From the NCBI GenBank assembly GCA_949987705.1, contig OX465282.1:10094501-10158500 (forward strand): a stretch of DNA of 64,000 nt, in the 5' to 3' direction. This DNA is from Thereva unica. Its lineage: Eukaryota > Arthropoda > Insecta > Diptera > Therevidae. The notes below the pieces were generated by a model. That model searched no databases and was not told where the DNA came from. It saw only the letters and a list, made by a program, of their open reading frames with translations. The position numbers and the translations under genes were made by a program. Each line of letters opens with the position of its first letter. Positions within the stretch are counted from its first letter, which is position 1. This document shows, piece by piece, positions 21,560 through 33,237 of this stretch.

Positions 21560-23650
21560 ACGATTTACGAATTTTCGAACTCTGTACAGAACTCGAGCTA
21601 CACAACATCTGGCCGATACCCTGTCAAAGTATAAAGCTGACATTACCGCCATCCAGGAGATGAGATGGACAGGGAATGGTGTTTTGCAAAAACCTGAGTA
21701 ATGTTGTAAACATGCTAAGGGCGACCGACGAATCGCTTTGCTCAGCGACTGTCAAAAAACGAATAGAACACACCGCTATTGTATGAAGCTGCACAATCTG
21801 CAGACCACCGCGATAACCACGCCGCCGAACTCGGCGACAGAATTAATCCAAGTTCCGTCGCCTGTCAAAGTTGCATGTGCACTGTGGCATGGGTTTGTGT
21901 TGCTATTCTCGTGTGCTCCTGTGTGCGTGTGCAGCATACTCGGCTGTGCAAAATGTTTATTCTGGTGTGTGTTTTTTAATTTGTGTCGCCGTCGCTCTTA
22001 GTGTGTGCTCACAACAAATTTCGTCGGGCCATTCGCCGTGGCCGAAGAAAATAGTTTCGCCGTCGCGCTTAGCATGTTTACAGCATATGACGTATATTAC
22101 AGCTGTCATACAAAACACCATGTACTCGGAGTAGGTTTTATGGTCAGCAAAAGAATGAAGCCTACCATTATCGGCTTTAAAGCAATAAACGAAAGGCTAT
22201 GCTCCCTTCGTGTGCGAGGTAAATTTAAGAACATCAGCCTCATAAACGTTCATGCACCTACAGAAGAATCCCCGGATGATGATAAAGAAGAAATCTTCGA
22301 ACTAGTTGAACGGGAACTTAATGCCTGCCCCAGGTATGATGTAAAAATCATTCTGGGAGATCTGAACGCCAAAGTAGGCCGGGAGCCCATATACAGACGC
22401 ACCACAGCTTGCATGAGCACACTAATGACAATGGACACCGAGTTGTAGAGATGGCAGCAATTAAGAACTTGGTCGTTGTAAGTACTAGATTTGCGTGTAA
22501 AGATATCCATAAGCCCACCGGGGTATCTCCTGATGGAGCAACCAAATACATCAACCATGTATTGATAGATCACCGCCACCTTTCGGATCTGATGACCGTA
22601 CGAACGTACCGAGGTGCCAACTTCGACTCGGATCACTATCTGGCTGGTATGGTGCTCCGAGAGCTCATTACAACGCTGAAAAGCTTTGTATCCGCTGATC
22701 GGGCTCGAATTAACACAGCTGCATTACGCAATGAAATGGCTAGAAACAGCTACGGTCATGCATTAAAGCTCGCCCTAAGTACTGGGGATGAGATGCCGAA
22801 CGTCGGCGAGAGCGGGACCCAGCTTAAAAATATTGTCATTGGTACTGCTGATTCCATCTTAGGCAGAAGTCGTAGAGATCGGAACGACTGGTTCAATAAT
22901 GAATGCAAGCCCTAAAACTGAACGTAAGAATGTTGCGTACCGAGCAATGCAGCAGTCTTAGAGAAGACGGGCACGCGAACAGCAATATAAGAACTCAGAA
23001 AAGAAGAAAAGAGAATTCACAGACGAGAAAAGGAAGCCTGGAAAAAGTCTCATCTGTGAACTAGAACAGTACAGAGAACGACGACCACACCAGGCGCGGG
23101 AGTTTTACCGAAGTATGACACAATTCACACGACGTTGCACATACTGCAAGGACAAAGAAAGGAATCTGATTACCGACTTTAAAGGCATCTTGGAGCGATG
23201 AGAAGAAATTCATGAACTGCTAAATGGCGAGCTAACTGAGGATTCGGAGGCTTCACCAATGTCTGATGATAATGCTATGCTACCTCCACTAAGCATAGAA
23301 GAAGTTAGCAAAGCCATCAGCCGGCTCAAACACAACGGATGCAGATTAAATTTGGAGGGCCTACATTACATCAAGCGCTTCATGAATTAATTGTGCAAGT
23401 ATGGGAGCAGGAATCGACGATAGAAGACTGGAGAAAAGGCATTCTCTGCCCGGTACATAAAAAGGAGTTATCACAGCGTGCACTAATTATCGCGGCATAA
23501 CGTTGTTGAGTAAAACAGGATGGCCCCTTACGTCAGAAACATCATAGGCCAATACCAGTGTGGCTCTAGCCCAGGCAAATCAACATTTGAAAATAGGTTC
23601 GTCAGACCTTTACCCTCACGTTTTCGTACAAACAAAGCAACATCTAACGA
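21560..23650 (+). pseudogene. RTE-like LINE ORF (endonuclease + RT remnants)
   Basis: The endonuclease begins near 21570 (TLYRTRATQHLADTLSKYK, ITAIQEMRWTGNGV). A MITE at 21706-22081 interrupts it, and it resumes as YDVYYSCHTKHHVLGVGF, INVHAPTEE and IILGDLNAKVGRE (the catalytic LGDxNAK block). A frameshift near 22400 moves it to the next frame (HEHTNDNGHRVVEM, INHVLIDHRH with the conserved DH, SDHYLAGMVL). From 22915 it decays: pieces of RT are still legible (PLSIEEVSKAISRLK at 23.28 kb, CTNYRGITLLSK at 23.48 kb, IIGQYQCGSSPGKST at 23.55 kb), with large deletions. The catalytic YADD is not found. The endonuclease is apurinic-type and would nick target DNA for reverse transcription. The clade call rests on the QYQCG box and endonuclease style. 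Confidence 0.88.
21706..22081. mobile_element. MITE inside LINE endonuclease
   Basis: Inverted ends GTAAACATGCTAAG (left, 21706) and CTTAGCATGTTTAC (right, ending 22081), with similarity continuing inward. It separates RWTGNGV from YDVYYS, which are adjacent in intact relatives, so this is a real insertion. Superfamily and duplication not resolved. The internal 60-90 codon frames are chance. Confidence 0.78.
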
Positions 23651-24101
23651 TGACATGCGCCGTCGGGGGTTTCTCGAACTTTGAAGCAAAATGGTCCGGT
23701 GATGGTTTTTGAGCCTAAAAGTGGAATTTCCGTCATGCAGTGGTGTCTCGTGAATGACGTGTGGGTTCTCTGTTCCCTAAATTCCACAGTTTTGTTTATT
23801 GACTACGCCAGAGAGTGTAAAATGATTTTTCGTCGGTCATCAGAATTTTGTCCCAAAAATCTGGCCCGGCATCTATCATTCTGGTGACGGCATTTTCATA
23901 TTGCGAGCGACGTGGCTTGTACGTTGACAACAACCTTTCAGTAAGTTGCAATTTGTGTTGGAAGACAAAATCTTACTTAGAGCCGTTCCACTCAAGTTTA
24001 ACTCCTTATATCAGCGGCAATACGACACATTTGGATTATCGGCAACACTCTCTTACCACTTCAACAACACAGACGCGGTCGAAAGAGACGCTGGCGAGTG
24101 G
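23651..24101. other. No gene recognised
   Basis: Open frames at 23681-23887 and 23946-24155 have no recognisable motif. The hAT below inserted into the end of this stretch. Confidence 0.4.
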
Positions 24102-24109
24102 CTACAGAC
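24102..24109. repeat. 8-bp target duplication CTACAGAC (left)
   Basis: Identical to 26527-26534 and directly abuts the hAT terminus CAGCGTTTCCAGA. Confidence 0.93.
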
Positions 24110-26526
24110 CAGCGTTTCCAGACGTCCCGATTTTTGCGGGACGTCCCGATTTTAGAGTTAAAAATCAATGTCCCTCGCGGGACGTTAAAAATCCCGATTT
24201 TTTAGTAAATTCATCTAAATTCTTGTGACGCTACCAACACGGACACTCCCACCTCACATATCTCTGTGGCTGTCACAATTTGGTTTCAGTGTGCTGCTTG
24301 GGGTAGAGGGGGCCATTCTGCGTTCTGCCGTCAATGTCGTCTGTTGTCTGTTGTGTGGCGTTTATATTGTTTATTTACGGAGTCAGTAGTAGAGTGAGTT
24401 AAGATGAGCGACAGTTCTGGTCCTGATAATAATCTTTCGAATTCGGAAGCAACACAAACACCTGAGAAGAAGGTGAAATTAGATAAACGGCTAACAAAAT
24501 ACAACCCCAATTGGGAGCAAAATTACGATTGGTTAAGTATCTCAAAAAATGAATTTAAGGCATTTTGCCGCTTATGTGAAAGGGAATTCAGTATATCCCA
24601 TGGTGGAGCAAATGACGTTCTCAAGCATTCGAGAGGAGCTACACATATGAAGATATTCAGCTCATGTGCTTCAAATTCTTTGATGAACTATTTTTCCAAG
24701 CCGAGTACTTCCGATATGGAAAATATTCACAAAATATCAGCTTTAGAAATTTGTTCTATTTATCACACCGTCAAACATTCTTTGAGTTATAACAGTATGG
24801 ATTGTTATCACAAATTACTGCCGATCATGTGTTCTGATTCAAATATTGCAAAGAAACTTGCAGGTGGTAGAACAAAATGTGAAGCCATAGTTTGTGATAT
24901 ACTGGCTAAAGAATCTTAAAAGGAATTATTCAAAAATTTGAGAGACGATGGTGTCTATTTTTCCATATCGACGGATGCCAGTAACAAAGGTAATAGGAAA
25001 ATGTTCCCTATATGTGGGAGATATTTTAATACTGAGAAGGGTATACAAAATAAATTGTTAGATTTTGTTGAAAGCAATAATGAAACTGCAGATCAAACTA
25101 CCAATGTGCTCTGTACAACTTTGGAAAAATGTAATTTACCTCTCGCGCATATATCTGCATATGGTGCAGACAATGCATATGTCGACTTTGGGCCAAATCA
25201 TTCTGTGTATACGAATCTTACATCGAAGAACAAAAACCTAATAAAGGCAAATTGTTCTATACATATTTTACATAACATGTGTAAATTTGCCGATAAATTA
25301 GACGTTGATGTGGAAACTTTGATTTTGAAGATTCACAGCCATTTCTCGCACTCGGCGAAAAGACGTGCAGAGTTGATAGATATATTTGAAATAACAGAAA
25401 TTGAATGGGCTGAGCTATTGCGGCATGTGCACACGCGATTTCTTTCATTGTCTCCTGCTCTCGGTAGAATAATAAAATTATGGCCGGCTATAAGGTCATA
25501 TTTTTTAGAACTTGACAATTGTCCGAAAGTGATAGAAAAGATTTTTGAAAGTGAAGAAAAGGAAACCAGAAATCTTGCCTATTTAAATTTTGTCCATAAT
25601 GTTATGAGCTCGTTGGAAATATTAATGAAGGAAGGACAGTCTAACGAGCTAGCTGTTACAGAAATGCACACAAAATTATGTCTGTTTCGAAACCGACTGC
25701 AATCAAGACTTCAAGATAACTTCTACGGATTTCAAGCAAACCTACTTATAAATAAACTGGAAAGTTCGCAAAGAAATAAAGCCATTATTAATTTCAAATC
25801 TTTCTATGAAAACTGTTTACAATACCTAGAAAAACGTTACGACTTTTCGCCTGAAAACTTGTTTAATAAACTAGATTTTGTGAACATGAAAAAAACAATA
25901 TCATACGAAAACTTCGAAAATGCTGTGATTCTTCTAAATATGACAGACGAAATATCAACGGATCAATTATATGAAGAATTTAACTTGATGAAACCATTTG
26001 TGGAAGTCCTTATGAAAAATACAAATGAATTCGCAGCTAATAAATGGAAACAATTATTTCAGTTATTTCCAGAGAAGGACGAAAAAAATGCTTTCAAATC
26101 AATTTCATATATTTTGAGTATACCAACATCCAACTGCTTTGTAGAGAGGGTATTTTCTCAAATGAATCTTAAGTGGTCTGACATAAGAAACAGGTGTTCT
26201 GTTCAACTTATAAAATCGGAATTGCTCGTGAAATTTAATTTTGACATGTCTTGTAAGGAATTTTACAATCATATAAAAAAAGAGAAGGATATTCTTACTC
26301 AGTTAAAATTATCTGATAAATATAAGTAAAAATTGTTATAATCATTAATAATAATTAACCATGTATTTTCAACATGTTTATTAATATAAAGTCTGAAAAT
26401 AAGAAGAACATTTTGCATTTTCTTGTATTTTTTCGCATGTCCCGATTTTTACCACAAAATCCCGCTTTTTTTCTGCTTCACTAGTCTTAATCCCGATTTA
26501 CGAAAAAAAATAATCTGGCAACGCTG
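24110..26526 (+). mobile_element. Complete hAT element with perfect TSD
   Basis: A 2417-bp element with inverted ends CAGCGTTTCCAGA and CAGCGTTGCCAGA (12 of 13). The subterminal regions carry several TCCCGATTT motifs on both sides. It is flanked by the 8-bp direct repeat CTACAGAC and contains one transposase gene. Preserved ends and duplication suggest a relatively recent insertion. Confidence 0.93.
24404..26329 (+). pseudogene. hAT transposase (ZBED/ZNF862-like), one stop
   Basis: The gene starts with ATG at 24404 (MSDSSGPDNN), preceded by 294 bp of element 5' sequence. The N-terminal part has a BED-like zinc finger: FCRLCEREFS followed by HSRGATH gives the Cys-x2-Cys...His-x5-His pattern (about residues 52-80). 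The catalytic region includes FSISTDASNKGNRK (first Asp) and SAYGADNA (second Asp). The C-terminal hAT dimerisation segment is ISYILSIPTSNCFVERVFSQ, ending at 26329. A single TAA at 24917-24919 separates the zinc finger from the catalytic part; the frame continues unchanged on the other side (AKES, stop, KELFKNLRDD). Total about 641 codons, close to family length. As it stands it could give only a 171-residue N-terminal product unless the stop is read through or is an assembly error. Confidence 0.93.
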
Positions 26527-26534
26527 CTACAGAC
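26527..26534. repeat. 8-bp target duplication CTACAGAC (right)
   Basis: Identical to 24102-24109 and directly follows the inverted terminus TGGCAACGCTG. Confidence 0.93.
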
Positions 26535-27299
26535 CCATACTCAAAGAAATTCTTCAAGGGGTACTCTTTGCATAATGTCCGATTTTGGGAAATTTCTGGA
26601 GCAGCCCTTTTTTGAATGGGAAATTGTTAGGGATCTCCGAGGGAGTCTGTGAATTAAATTCCACTCCGGGCTGACTGCCGAAGGAGACTAAGTCATTGAA
26701 AAATAAAATTCTCAAATTAATGCACAATTTATATTCTACTTTTCTAATGCAATATATTCAGCCGTACTTTGGTTTTTTGTTTTGTTAAATCCACCATCCG
26801 ATCGTAGCTGGAATTTAGGCTTTAATTTCTCTACGCTGAGTTTTTGCGGCGTCGCTGCATGGATACTGCGTGGCTGATGCGTAATAAATGCTGAAAATCT
26901 GGGATGGGATAGGATGAAAAGACCTCAACACAGTTTTTTCAGGATCCTGGCTCAGCACGACAGCGGATTCTAGGAATAAAACTCAACAAAGTCTTTTTAT
27001 TTAATCGAAATTACTTCCAAAAAAAATCTCAACACGACTTTTCTTATACACTTATTTTTTCTCATATTTTCTCCTGAATCGTACTGCAATGGTAAAATTT
27101 CCCAGAAACCGTTTCCATAACATTTTTTACCTCTTTTTATATGGTTTTTAATTGCCAAGAAAAAATGCTGCAAACGATAATCATTGGAATTCCCGTTATT
27201 CGATTTTAGTCCTACCTACATATTAGAGGGCACTTGATTATATTCAGTTCAGTTGAATGGCTTTACAGCCGAAATCTAGCCTTGGACTCCTTCAGTTTT
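26535..27299. other. No gene recognised
   Basis: AT-rich sequence without a supported feature. Confidence 0.45.
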
Positions 27300-28216
27300 G
27301 GGGTCGTCCATTCATTACGTGAGCCGGTTATTGGGGGGGGGGGGGAGGGGGCGAACCGAATCTCACCCAATCTCACGTCGGGGAGAGGGGGTCCCGGAAA
27401 ATATCACGCATGTTTCTCCACTAAATACCCCTATTCACTTACAGGCCGCCAGCAGACCAGGTCGGCAGGCACGACCCGACGCAGGACACACAATACTCAG
27501 TCCGACTGAGGGATGAGGACTTCAGGTAACTGCCTGACAGAACGTGGCATGCAGGTGACGTCATGATTCCCTACAGACACACAGGCGAAGACAACAGTTT
27601 AGCATAGCAGGTTGTTAATTTAAATGCAAAAATGTTCATGGCCTCAATGGAAACTTTAAAGGCACAAACAGATTGATGACTGGAAAAAACTTTAAAATAC
27701 ACTGACCATCATATTTGCTGACACAATGCGCAGGCGGAGTGAAGAAATTATATGTATGAGAAATTCCGCCTCCGCGCCAATCTATTTGTGCCTAAAGGTG
27801 GCTCCAGACTCACGCCATAAACACCCGCGAAATCGAGTGAGGAGGTTTTCGCGCCTAGTTCGCGCCTTGTTTTCAGTTTCGATTAGATACGGTTTGAATT
27901 CGTGTCGTAAATTCACGGCTTCAGATTGAGTAGAAGTCAGAGCTCCAGGCACATACATGAAGCTTTTTGTCACTTTTCTTGGACTGCAAGCCCCATCCAG
28001 TTGGCGGCCGGGGAGGTGTGTAGTGATACTTGGCTTCAAGGCAAAACCTTTCAGGCCACGGCCTGCCGTCGACCTGTGTGTAATTGGGGCTTTAAGATAT
28101 TTTTTTATGTGACAGACTAGAGGCTAGACTACCGAAGCCCCTTTGGTATGGCTAAATCCTAAACAAAATTTTTCGAAAAATCGCAAAAATCGCCTCACGT
28201 AATTTATGGACGATCC
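27300..28216. mobile_element. Non-autonomous DNA element, GGTCGTCCAT ends
   Basis: The left end GGGGTCGTCCATTCATTACG and the reversed right end GGATCGTCCATAAATTACG pair as imperfect inverted repeats about 915 bp apart. A poly-G run lies just inside the left end. No transposase is visible. A minus-strand SINE tail (28092-28150) lies inside near the right end. Superfamily not determined. Confidence 0.6.
28092..28150 (-). mobile_element. SINE 3'-tail fragment
   Basis: Minus strand reads CCAAAGGGGCTTCGG, a short spacer, then GCCTCTAGTCTGTCACATA and an A-run. This matches the tails of the SINEs at 28742 and 35989. No head is present. Confidence 0.75.
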
Positions 28217-28548
28217 ATAACCGATAAGATGTAAAAAGTTTATCGGTCAATTTATTTATAAGCAGTCTGATGAGTTGTATTTTAAGGGGAGTGCTGACAG
28301 GACCCCTATAAGGCTAGTTGCTCGGCCTCATGTGGACCCCATGTGCCCCTATAAGGCCCAGACAGGGTATCTAACGCTTCGTCTCATTCGCGCATCGTCA
28401 TAAACAATGCCCCATAAGGCCTCTTAAAGAAAAAAAAAACTCATTGCTACCCGATCTCGAGTGGGAAAAAGCCGAAAAATTAAAGAATTTAGTTGTGGAT
28501 ATTTGAGTAATAACTGCGCCGGTATGAAAAACCTTTATATTTTAAAAC
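28217..28548. other. No gene recognised
   Basis: Spacer with GGCCTTATAGG-type short repeats (CCCCTATAAGG occurs twice near 28303-28355); nothing further. Confidence 0.4.
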
Positions 28549-28620
28549 TCGAGTGTCGTTTTACCAATGACGTCCCCCAACTGAGTACTAACCACGTCCA
28601 ATGCTGCTTGACCTCTGTAA
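28549..28620 (-). repeat. 5S rRNA-like repeat, copy B
   Basis: The minus strand reads AGGTCAAGCAGCATTGG, ACGTGGTTAGTACTCAG, TTGGGGGAC. This is very close to the 5S rRNA segment that carries the Pol III internal control region (A-box to C-box). It is the clearest of the four copies. The first ~50 nt of a 5S gene are not recognisable, so it is not a functional gene. Confidence 0.75.
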
Positions 28621-28741
28621 TCAAGCCAAACCAGTCATACTAAAAAGGGCCTTTCAAGGTCACCAACATAATTGCTTGAAATATGAAGCAATACAACAAC
28701 AAAAACTAAAGCTTGGTATGAGTAAAACTAAAGCTTAAGCT

Positions 28742-29214
28742 GGGGGCCTCGGTAGCCTAGGGAGTAAGGCGTCTGGCTACCATCCCAGAGGTCCCGGGTT
28801 CGAATCCAGGCCAGCCCCACGGTCTTTCGCCTTTTCCATTTTCCAGCCTACATAACTTTCCTTCTTTCTTCTTCCTCTTTACATTCCTGATTCCTCCTGT
28901 CATAACCTTCCTTAGCTCTTCCCCGCTCCACCAAAGCGCATGTCATCGGTTGGTTGATGAGATTCAACTTGTTTCAGGAGGCATAACACTCCAGCGAGTT
29001 GTTTCTCGATGCCCCGATTTCAAAGTCGCAATAGTAATGGTTGGAAGTAGGTGGACTAAAAATATCGCGGGTAGGTTGTGGCAATTCCTCCCTTCCCCGA
29101 CTAGAGCTGCTGTTCGACATTGCACTCTATATGAAGAAAATAGATTGCCGACACAGTATAAAGGGCATTTCATGAGACTCTAGTCTTTCACATAAAAACA
29201 AAAAAAAAAGTTTT
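28742..29214 (+). mobile_element. tRNA-headed SINE, near full length
   Basis: The head carries Pol III promoter boxes: A-box-like TAGCCTAGGG at 28753 and an exact B-box GGTTCGAATCC at 28797-28807. A tRNA-unrelated body follows (pyrimidine-rich stretch, then TGTCATCGGTTGG and CACTCCAGCGAGTTG). The 3' tail is AGTATAAAGGGC...CTAGTCTTTCACATA with an A-rich end. A second copy lies at 35989-36457 on the minus strand with the same layout, which defines both ends. The head does not fold into a full acceptor stem, so it is not a tRNA gene. It would be transcribed by Pol III and moved by a LINE in trans. Confidence 0.9.
28753..28807 (+). promoter_or_regulatory. Pol III A and B boxes of SINE
   Basis: A-box-like TAGCCTAGGG at 28753-28762 and B-box GGTTCGAATCC at 28797-28807, with tRNA-like spacing. 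In the second SINE the B-box reads GGATCGAATCC (complement at about 36392-36402). Confidence 0.8.
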
Positions 29215-30044
29215 TTTAAAAAGCTTTTCGAATACTGCGATTGGCCCAATTCATTTGGTTTGCCTCTTAGGGCTGATAAGGCGTTACTCACTTCAGTATT
29301 GCTGCTTCCTTTTTGTGTGGTGTTTATGGGGAAAATAAAGGGAAATCCCTCTTTCGGCATGCCCTGCATTTGCCCCATGGGATCTTCGTGAGGATCCTAC
29401 AGGGAAATCCCTCTTTCGGCCTGCCCCTAAGGCAGTCCCCTTTTTAAATGCTAGTCCGGTGGGGTTTAAAAAGCTTAAAGTATATACAGTTAAAGTCCTT
29501 AATAGTTTTAATATACTATTTAGTAAACCCTTGCGTGTGTGCGACCCTTCGACCACGTTCCTTCATCGTTAGCGACCGAGAGGGCTCTCTAACGTACATG
29601 AAATATATTGGGTGTAGTTTTCCCCAGCCAAGGCGAAAATGGCTGTGCACTTTTCCTTCCATCGCCATGCGCTGCGCTGCGCCGCCCCTGTACAAGCTCC
29701 TACATCCTCCAAGAGTTCAAACACTGGTTCATGCCACCTTCTTCAACACCCCCAGAACCCACATAATCTTTAACTCATATCCCGACCCCCCTCCACGGAC
29801 TAAGCTTACTTCTAGGCATTGCACCATGACGTGACAAGTGACTAGAGTTGAGCCGGACTTACAAGAGGCAATTCATTTGTCCCGTACACGATAGCAAATT
29901 GTACTGAGGCTTCAACTTTTTTAAATGTCCCGGTTCACAAATATTGTACTACTGGGATATCGGGGTATCGGGTATCGTGCGATTGTAAATTACAAGGTTC
30001 TTACTTCTTCTGCGGCAGTAAAATATCCAATTTTAACTGTGGCG
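29215..30044. other. No gene recognised; small direct repeat
   Basis: AGGGAAATCCCTCTTTCGGC occurs twice (about 29339 and 29401) within 65 bp. The open frame at 29448-29834 shows no family motif. Otherwise unexplained. Confidence 0.45.
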
Positions 30045-30320
30045 AGGTGAGATTCTAAACACGAGAGAAATTTCTTACATTTTTGGAGGAAGTGAAATTT
30101 TATATTAAAGGGGCAATTCTTACATTTTTTGAGGGAGGTAAATTTTGTACTGAAGATACAATTCTTACATTTTTTGAGAGAGGTAAATTTTGTATTTTAG
30201 AGATAATTCTTACATTCATTCTTACAAATTTTATACTAAAGAGACAATTCTTACATTTTTTGAGGGAGTGAAGTTTTGCACTCGAGAGACATTTCTTACT
30301 TCTTTTTAGGGGAGATGCGA
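30045..30320. repeat. ~45-bp tandem repeat, ~6 copies
   Basis: The CAATTCTTACATTTTTTGAG motif, followed by a GGTAAATTTTGTA-type block, recurs at about 30069, 30114, 30159, 30204, 30245 and 30290. Spacing is 45, 45, 45, 41 and 45 bp, with moderate divergence. The short open frame across it is a by-product. Confidence 0.9.
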
Positions 30321-33213
30321 TTGTTAAATATAAATATACTTTCTGGAGGCATAGCTTTCATACCTACACTGCATAATGCATAAGAGATTCAAACCCGTGA
30401 TTCTGAAGCCATTCCAGTACCTACAACTACAAAATTATCTCCGCTTTCTGGAGGCTAGTATTTAGGATGGCTTCGATAAGCAGGTGTGTGACTTAATAAA
30501 AACCACAAAACAAACAACAGAAGCCATAGATAAATACCTTGTAGAACCACTGTTGCTAAGATACAAAGACCCAGCAAAGTGGTGGTATTCGAGAAAAGGT
30601 CAATATCCTATCAACTTTTTAAATTAAGACTGTGTAGCGTTCATTCATCTTTTATCGTATCCCCTTTTTATACAGAAAACGCAAACGCAATAGATCTACC
30701 AGCAACGTAACATTTGAGCCGTTCACTAGGTGACGTGCTAGCAATACAATGGGACCTCGCCTCATTTGAAGTGGGACATTGTACTGGTTCAAAAGAAAAA
30801 AGAGGCTCCTCTTACAAACTAATTTTATAAACGTGTCCTACCCAACACTACAAGTGACATAACGGGCTGGTAGTACAAATGGTGATTCCTGAGCTAAGTA
30901 CTGCCACATAAAAAAACAAAAGTAGTAGGAAATTTACATACCATTTCCGCAATACGAATTTTCATTATTTCAATGCGTTGCATATCGGAAAACCTGTGTC
31001 CAAACGCAATATCCCTTAACACAATCAAGTGTTAAAACTAGGATTGTTCGACTCCTTTGCATTCCGTGTCCCTAGAATGCACCCAAAATTCTTTCAAAGA
31101 CAGTTTTAGTTCAGTGACACAGTAATAGACTACACATTTTTTGTGTTCTGCTTCGAAAATCTCCAGAGATACAATTTTGGGGTACATAACAACAACTGCG
31201 AATCTTGTCGACACACCCAGCCACAAGACAACTCTGCTAATTTTTTAAATTGAGGAACAAAACCATCGCAAAAAGCTCTCATTTTTTATAACTTTTATTT
31301 ATATCATTCTTTTTCTTAATTTCGCTCAACTTTTTAATTGAATCCTGTACCATGAAAATTAGCTTGCTCCTTTCACTTGCGTCTGCTTAACATTAATTTA
31401 TAGCCTCTCGCTCCTCGACGACGGTCTGGAGAGAGATCCTTAAAGCTTATTATTTTCTGTAAAGTCACTCCTCACTTTGTTTTTACGACCAACACAACTT
31501 AAAAGTTACACAGAGAGAGAATAAAATATAGTAACAAAAAAAAAACAGAAGAAGCAATGAGAAGTTAAGACTAAAAATTAAATAAAATTATACAAAAGCC
31601 CAGGCACTAATCCTTGATATTATGAGTTTTTATTTTATTTGTAAAACAAAGGTACATTTCGGGGATGGACTGTTTTTGGGAGGAGGGCGGGGGTTGGGGG
31701 TGTATACGGTAGCAAAAAAGGTCGCCACCTAGTTTGAAAATTTTGTACCTAACTAAAGAGCCTGATACAATTCATGGAGTTTTTTTGGAGAGGAAACGAA
31801 ACGCAAACAATGCAAGGTCTAAAATTCAATTTCCACTTTCAGGACAAGAAAAAGGATCCTTTTCATGCTCTAGGTTTCTTCCTTTTCCCTGTTTTTGTGA
31901 ATTTTCTGCACAGTTACTTACAAGAAAACGAAGTGAAGAAAAAAAGAACCTATGTATAGTAAACTTTGAAAGGAGCTGGCTGTGTGTAGCAGCAGCAAAC
32001 AAGAAGAAAAAAATGAATTCTATTGAAGGAAAATAAAATCGTGTTTTTTATGTTTTATTTGATTTTCAGTGCTCTTTTACCTCTGTATTTGGCTATTCAA
32101 TGATACTCTTGATAAAATGACATAAATGCTCCCGCAGCACGGCGCTCTCTAAACTGAATTTCGAAAAAAAACTCCGCAGTCAAAAGAAGTACCCGAAAAT
32201 TCTATTGAGAATGTTCAAGACAGATGCTGTTGCCTCTAGATAAGGATAACTAGCAAAAAACATTGATGTGTTTTGTAAATGTTGATTTATTGTTAGTTCT
32301 GGGAAATCTTGAAATTCTGATAAGAAAATTTTATTTTATTGAGATGCTGTAACCAAGTATAGATTGTTTAGTTCCAAAAGCAAAAAAGGCCTAATGGAAG
32401 AGGTGAGACTTCTACTAACTAAAAATCTTAAATACTTTTCTATACTACTGAGGGGTGGCGCCTTCATAGGTGCAAACGGTGCACCAGCACCGGGCGTAAT
32501 TGGACAAGGGCGCAATTTTAGAAAAATAAAACTTGTGAAAAAAATAAAAAGTGTCTGTGTGTGTGAAATTTTGTCTTTTTCCATTTTCCTTCACTGCGAT
32601 CAAGAATGAAGAACTGATGGGGCGCAATATGGCATACTGCACCGGGCGCAAAAAAAACCCCAAGCGCCGGCCTTGACTGGAACTATCCACTTTGTGCATA
32701 TTACATCCCAAATAAACGCACGCATTGGTTGAGCTGTGCGATATTTATAAAAAAATAAGCAACTCGACCTGCCTCCCCTTCAATCGGGCATTGCAGAAAC
32801 TGGCCCGAGACACACAAACTGAGATGCAATCCTCTACAAATTCACACCAATCCCTACGTTAGGCAGTATTTGCCCAGTGGACAAAATTGGAAGCGCTGCT
32901 CAACGCAGGTTATTTTAAGCACTGTAAAATATGATACCGAGGAAGCATTAATGATGTTTTCATAAATTTTATAGCACGAAGAATACGGGCGATTATCTTC
33001 GTGTCGATAAAGGCTGTCATTGGTGCACTCAATGTCCCGGACCGGCTCGAAGGACAAGTAGCTTTACGGATATGAAGGACTAGCAGCTTTGGAAGCTGTC
33101 TGTCATAACAGAATGAAAGGATTTTGCGGTAAAGTTTTTCGGGTTGTAACGGCGGGCCTATCACCTGCTAGAAATACCTCATAGAGACTGTACAATCGCA
33201 ATTTCTTGGAAAC
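30321..33213. other. No gene recognised
   Basis: No supported gene. GC-rich patches near 32450-32500 and 32615-32675 (CACCGGGCGTAAT, GCACCGGGCGCAAA, CAAGCGCCGGCC) look like ends of a decayed hAT-type MITE. A TGTAACGGCGGGC segment at about 33148 recurs at 57181 beside a LINE relic. I could not define any of these further. Confidence 0.35.
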
Positions 33214-33237
33214 TTAGGTTAGGTTAGGTAAGGTTAG
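33214..33237 (+). repeat. Short TTAGG run
   Basis: Four to five TTAGG-like pentamers, one altered to TAAGG. This is the insect telomere unit, but far too short to be a telomere. Confidence 0.7.

Noticed and set aside
21738..22001. Cys-rich 87-codon protein (VCVCSILGCAKCLFWCVF region)
   Set aside because: It lies entirely inside the MITE that interrupts the LINE endonuclease; overlapping frames look equally open.
28742..28820. Possible tRNA gene
   Set aside because: A and B boxes are present but the acceptor stem does not pair, and the sequence continues into a SINE body and A-rich tail found again at 35989-36457.
33214..33237. Telomere
   Set aside because: Only four to five TTAGG units, one imperfect, in the middle of a scaffold.
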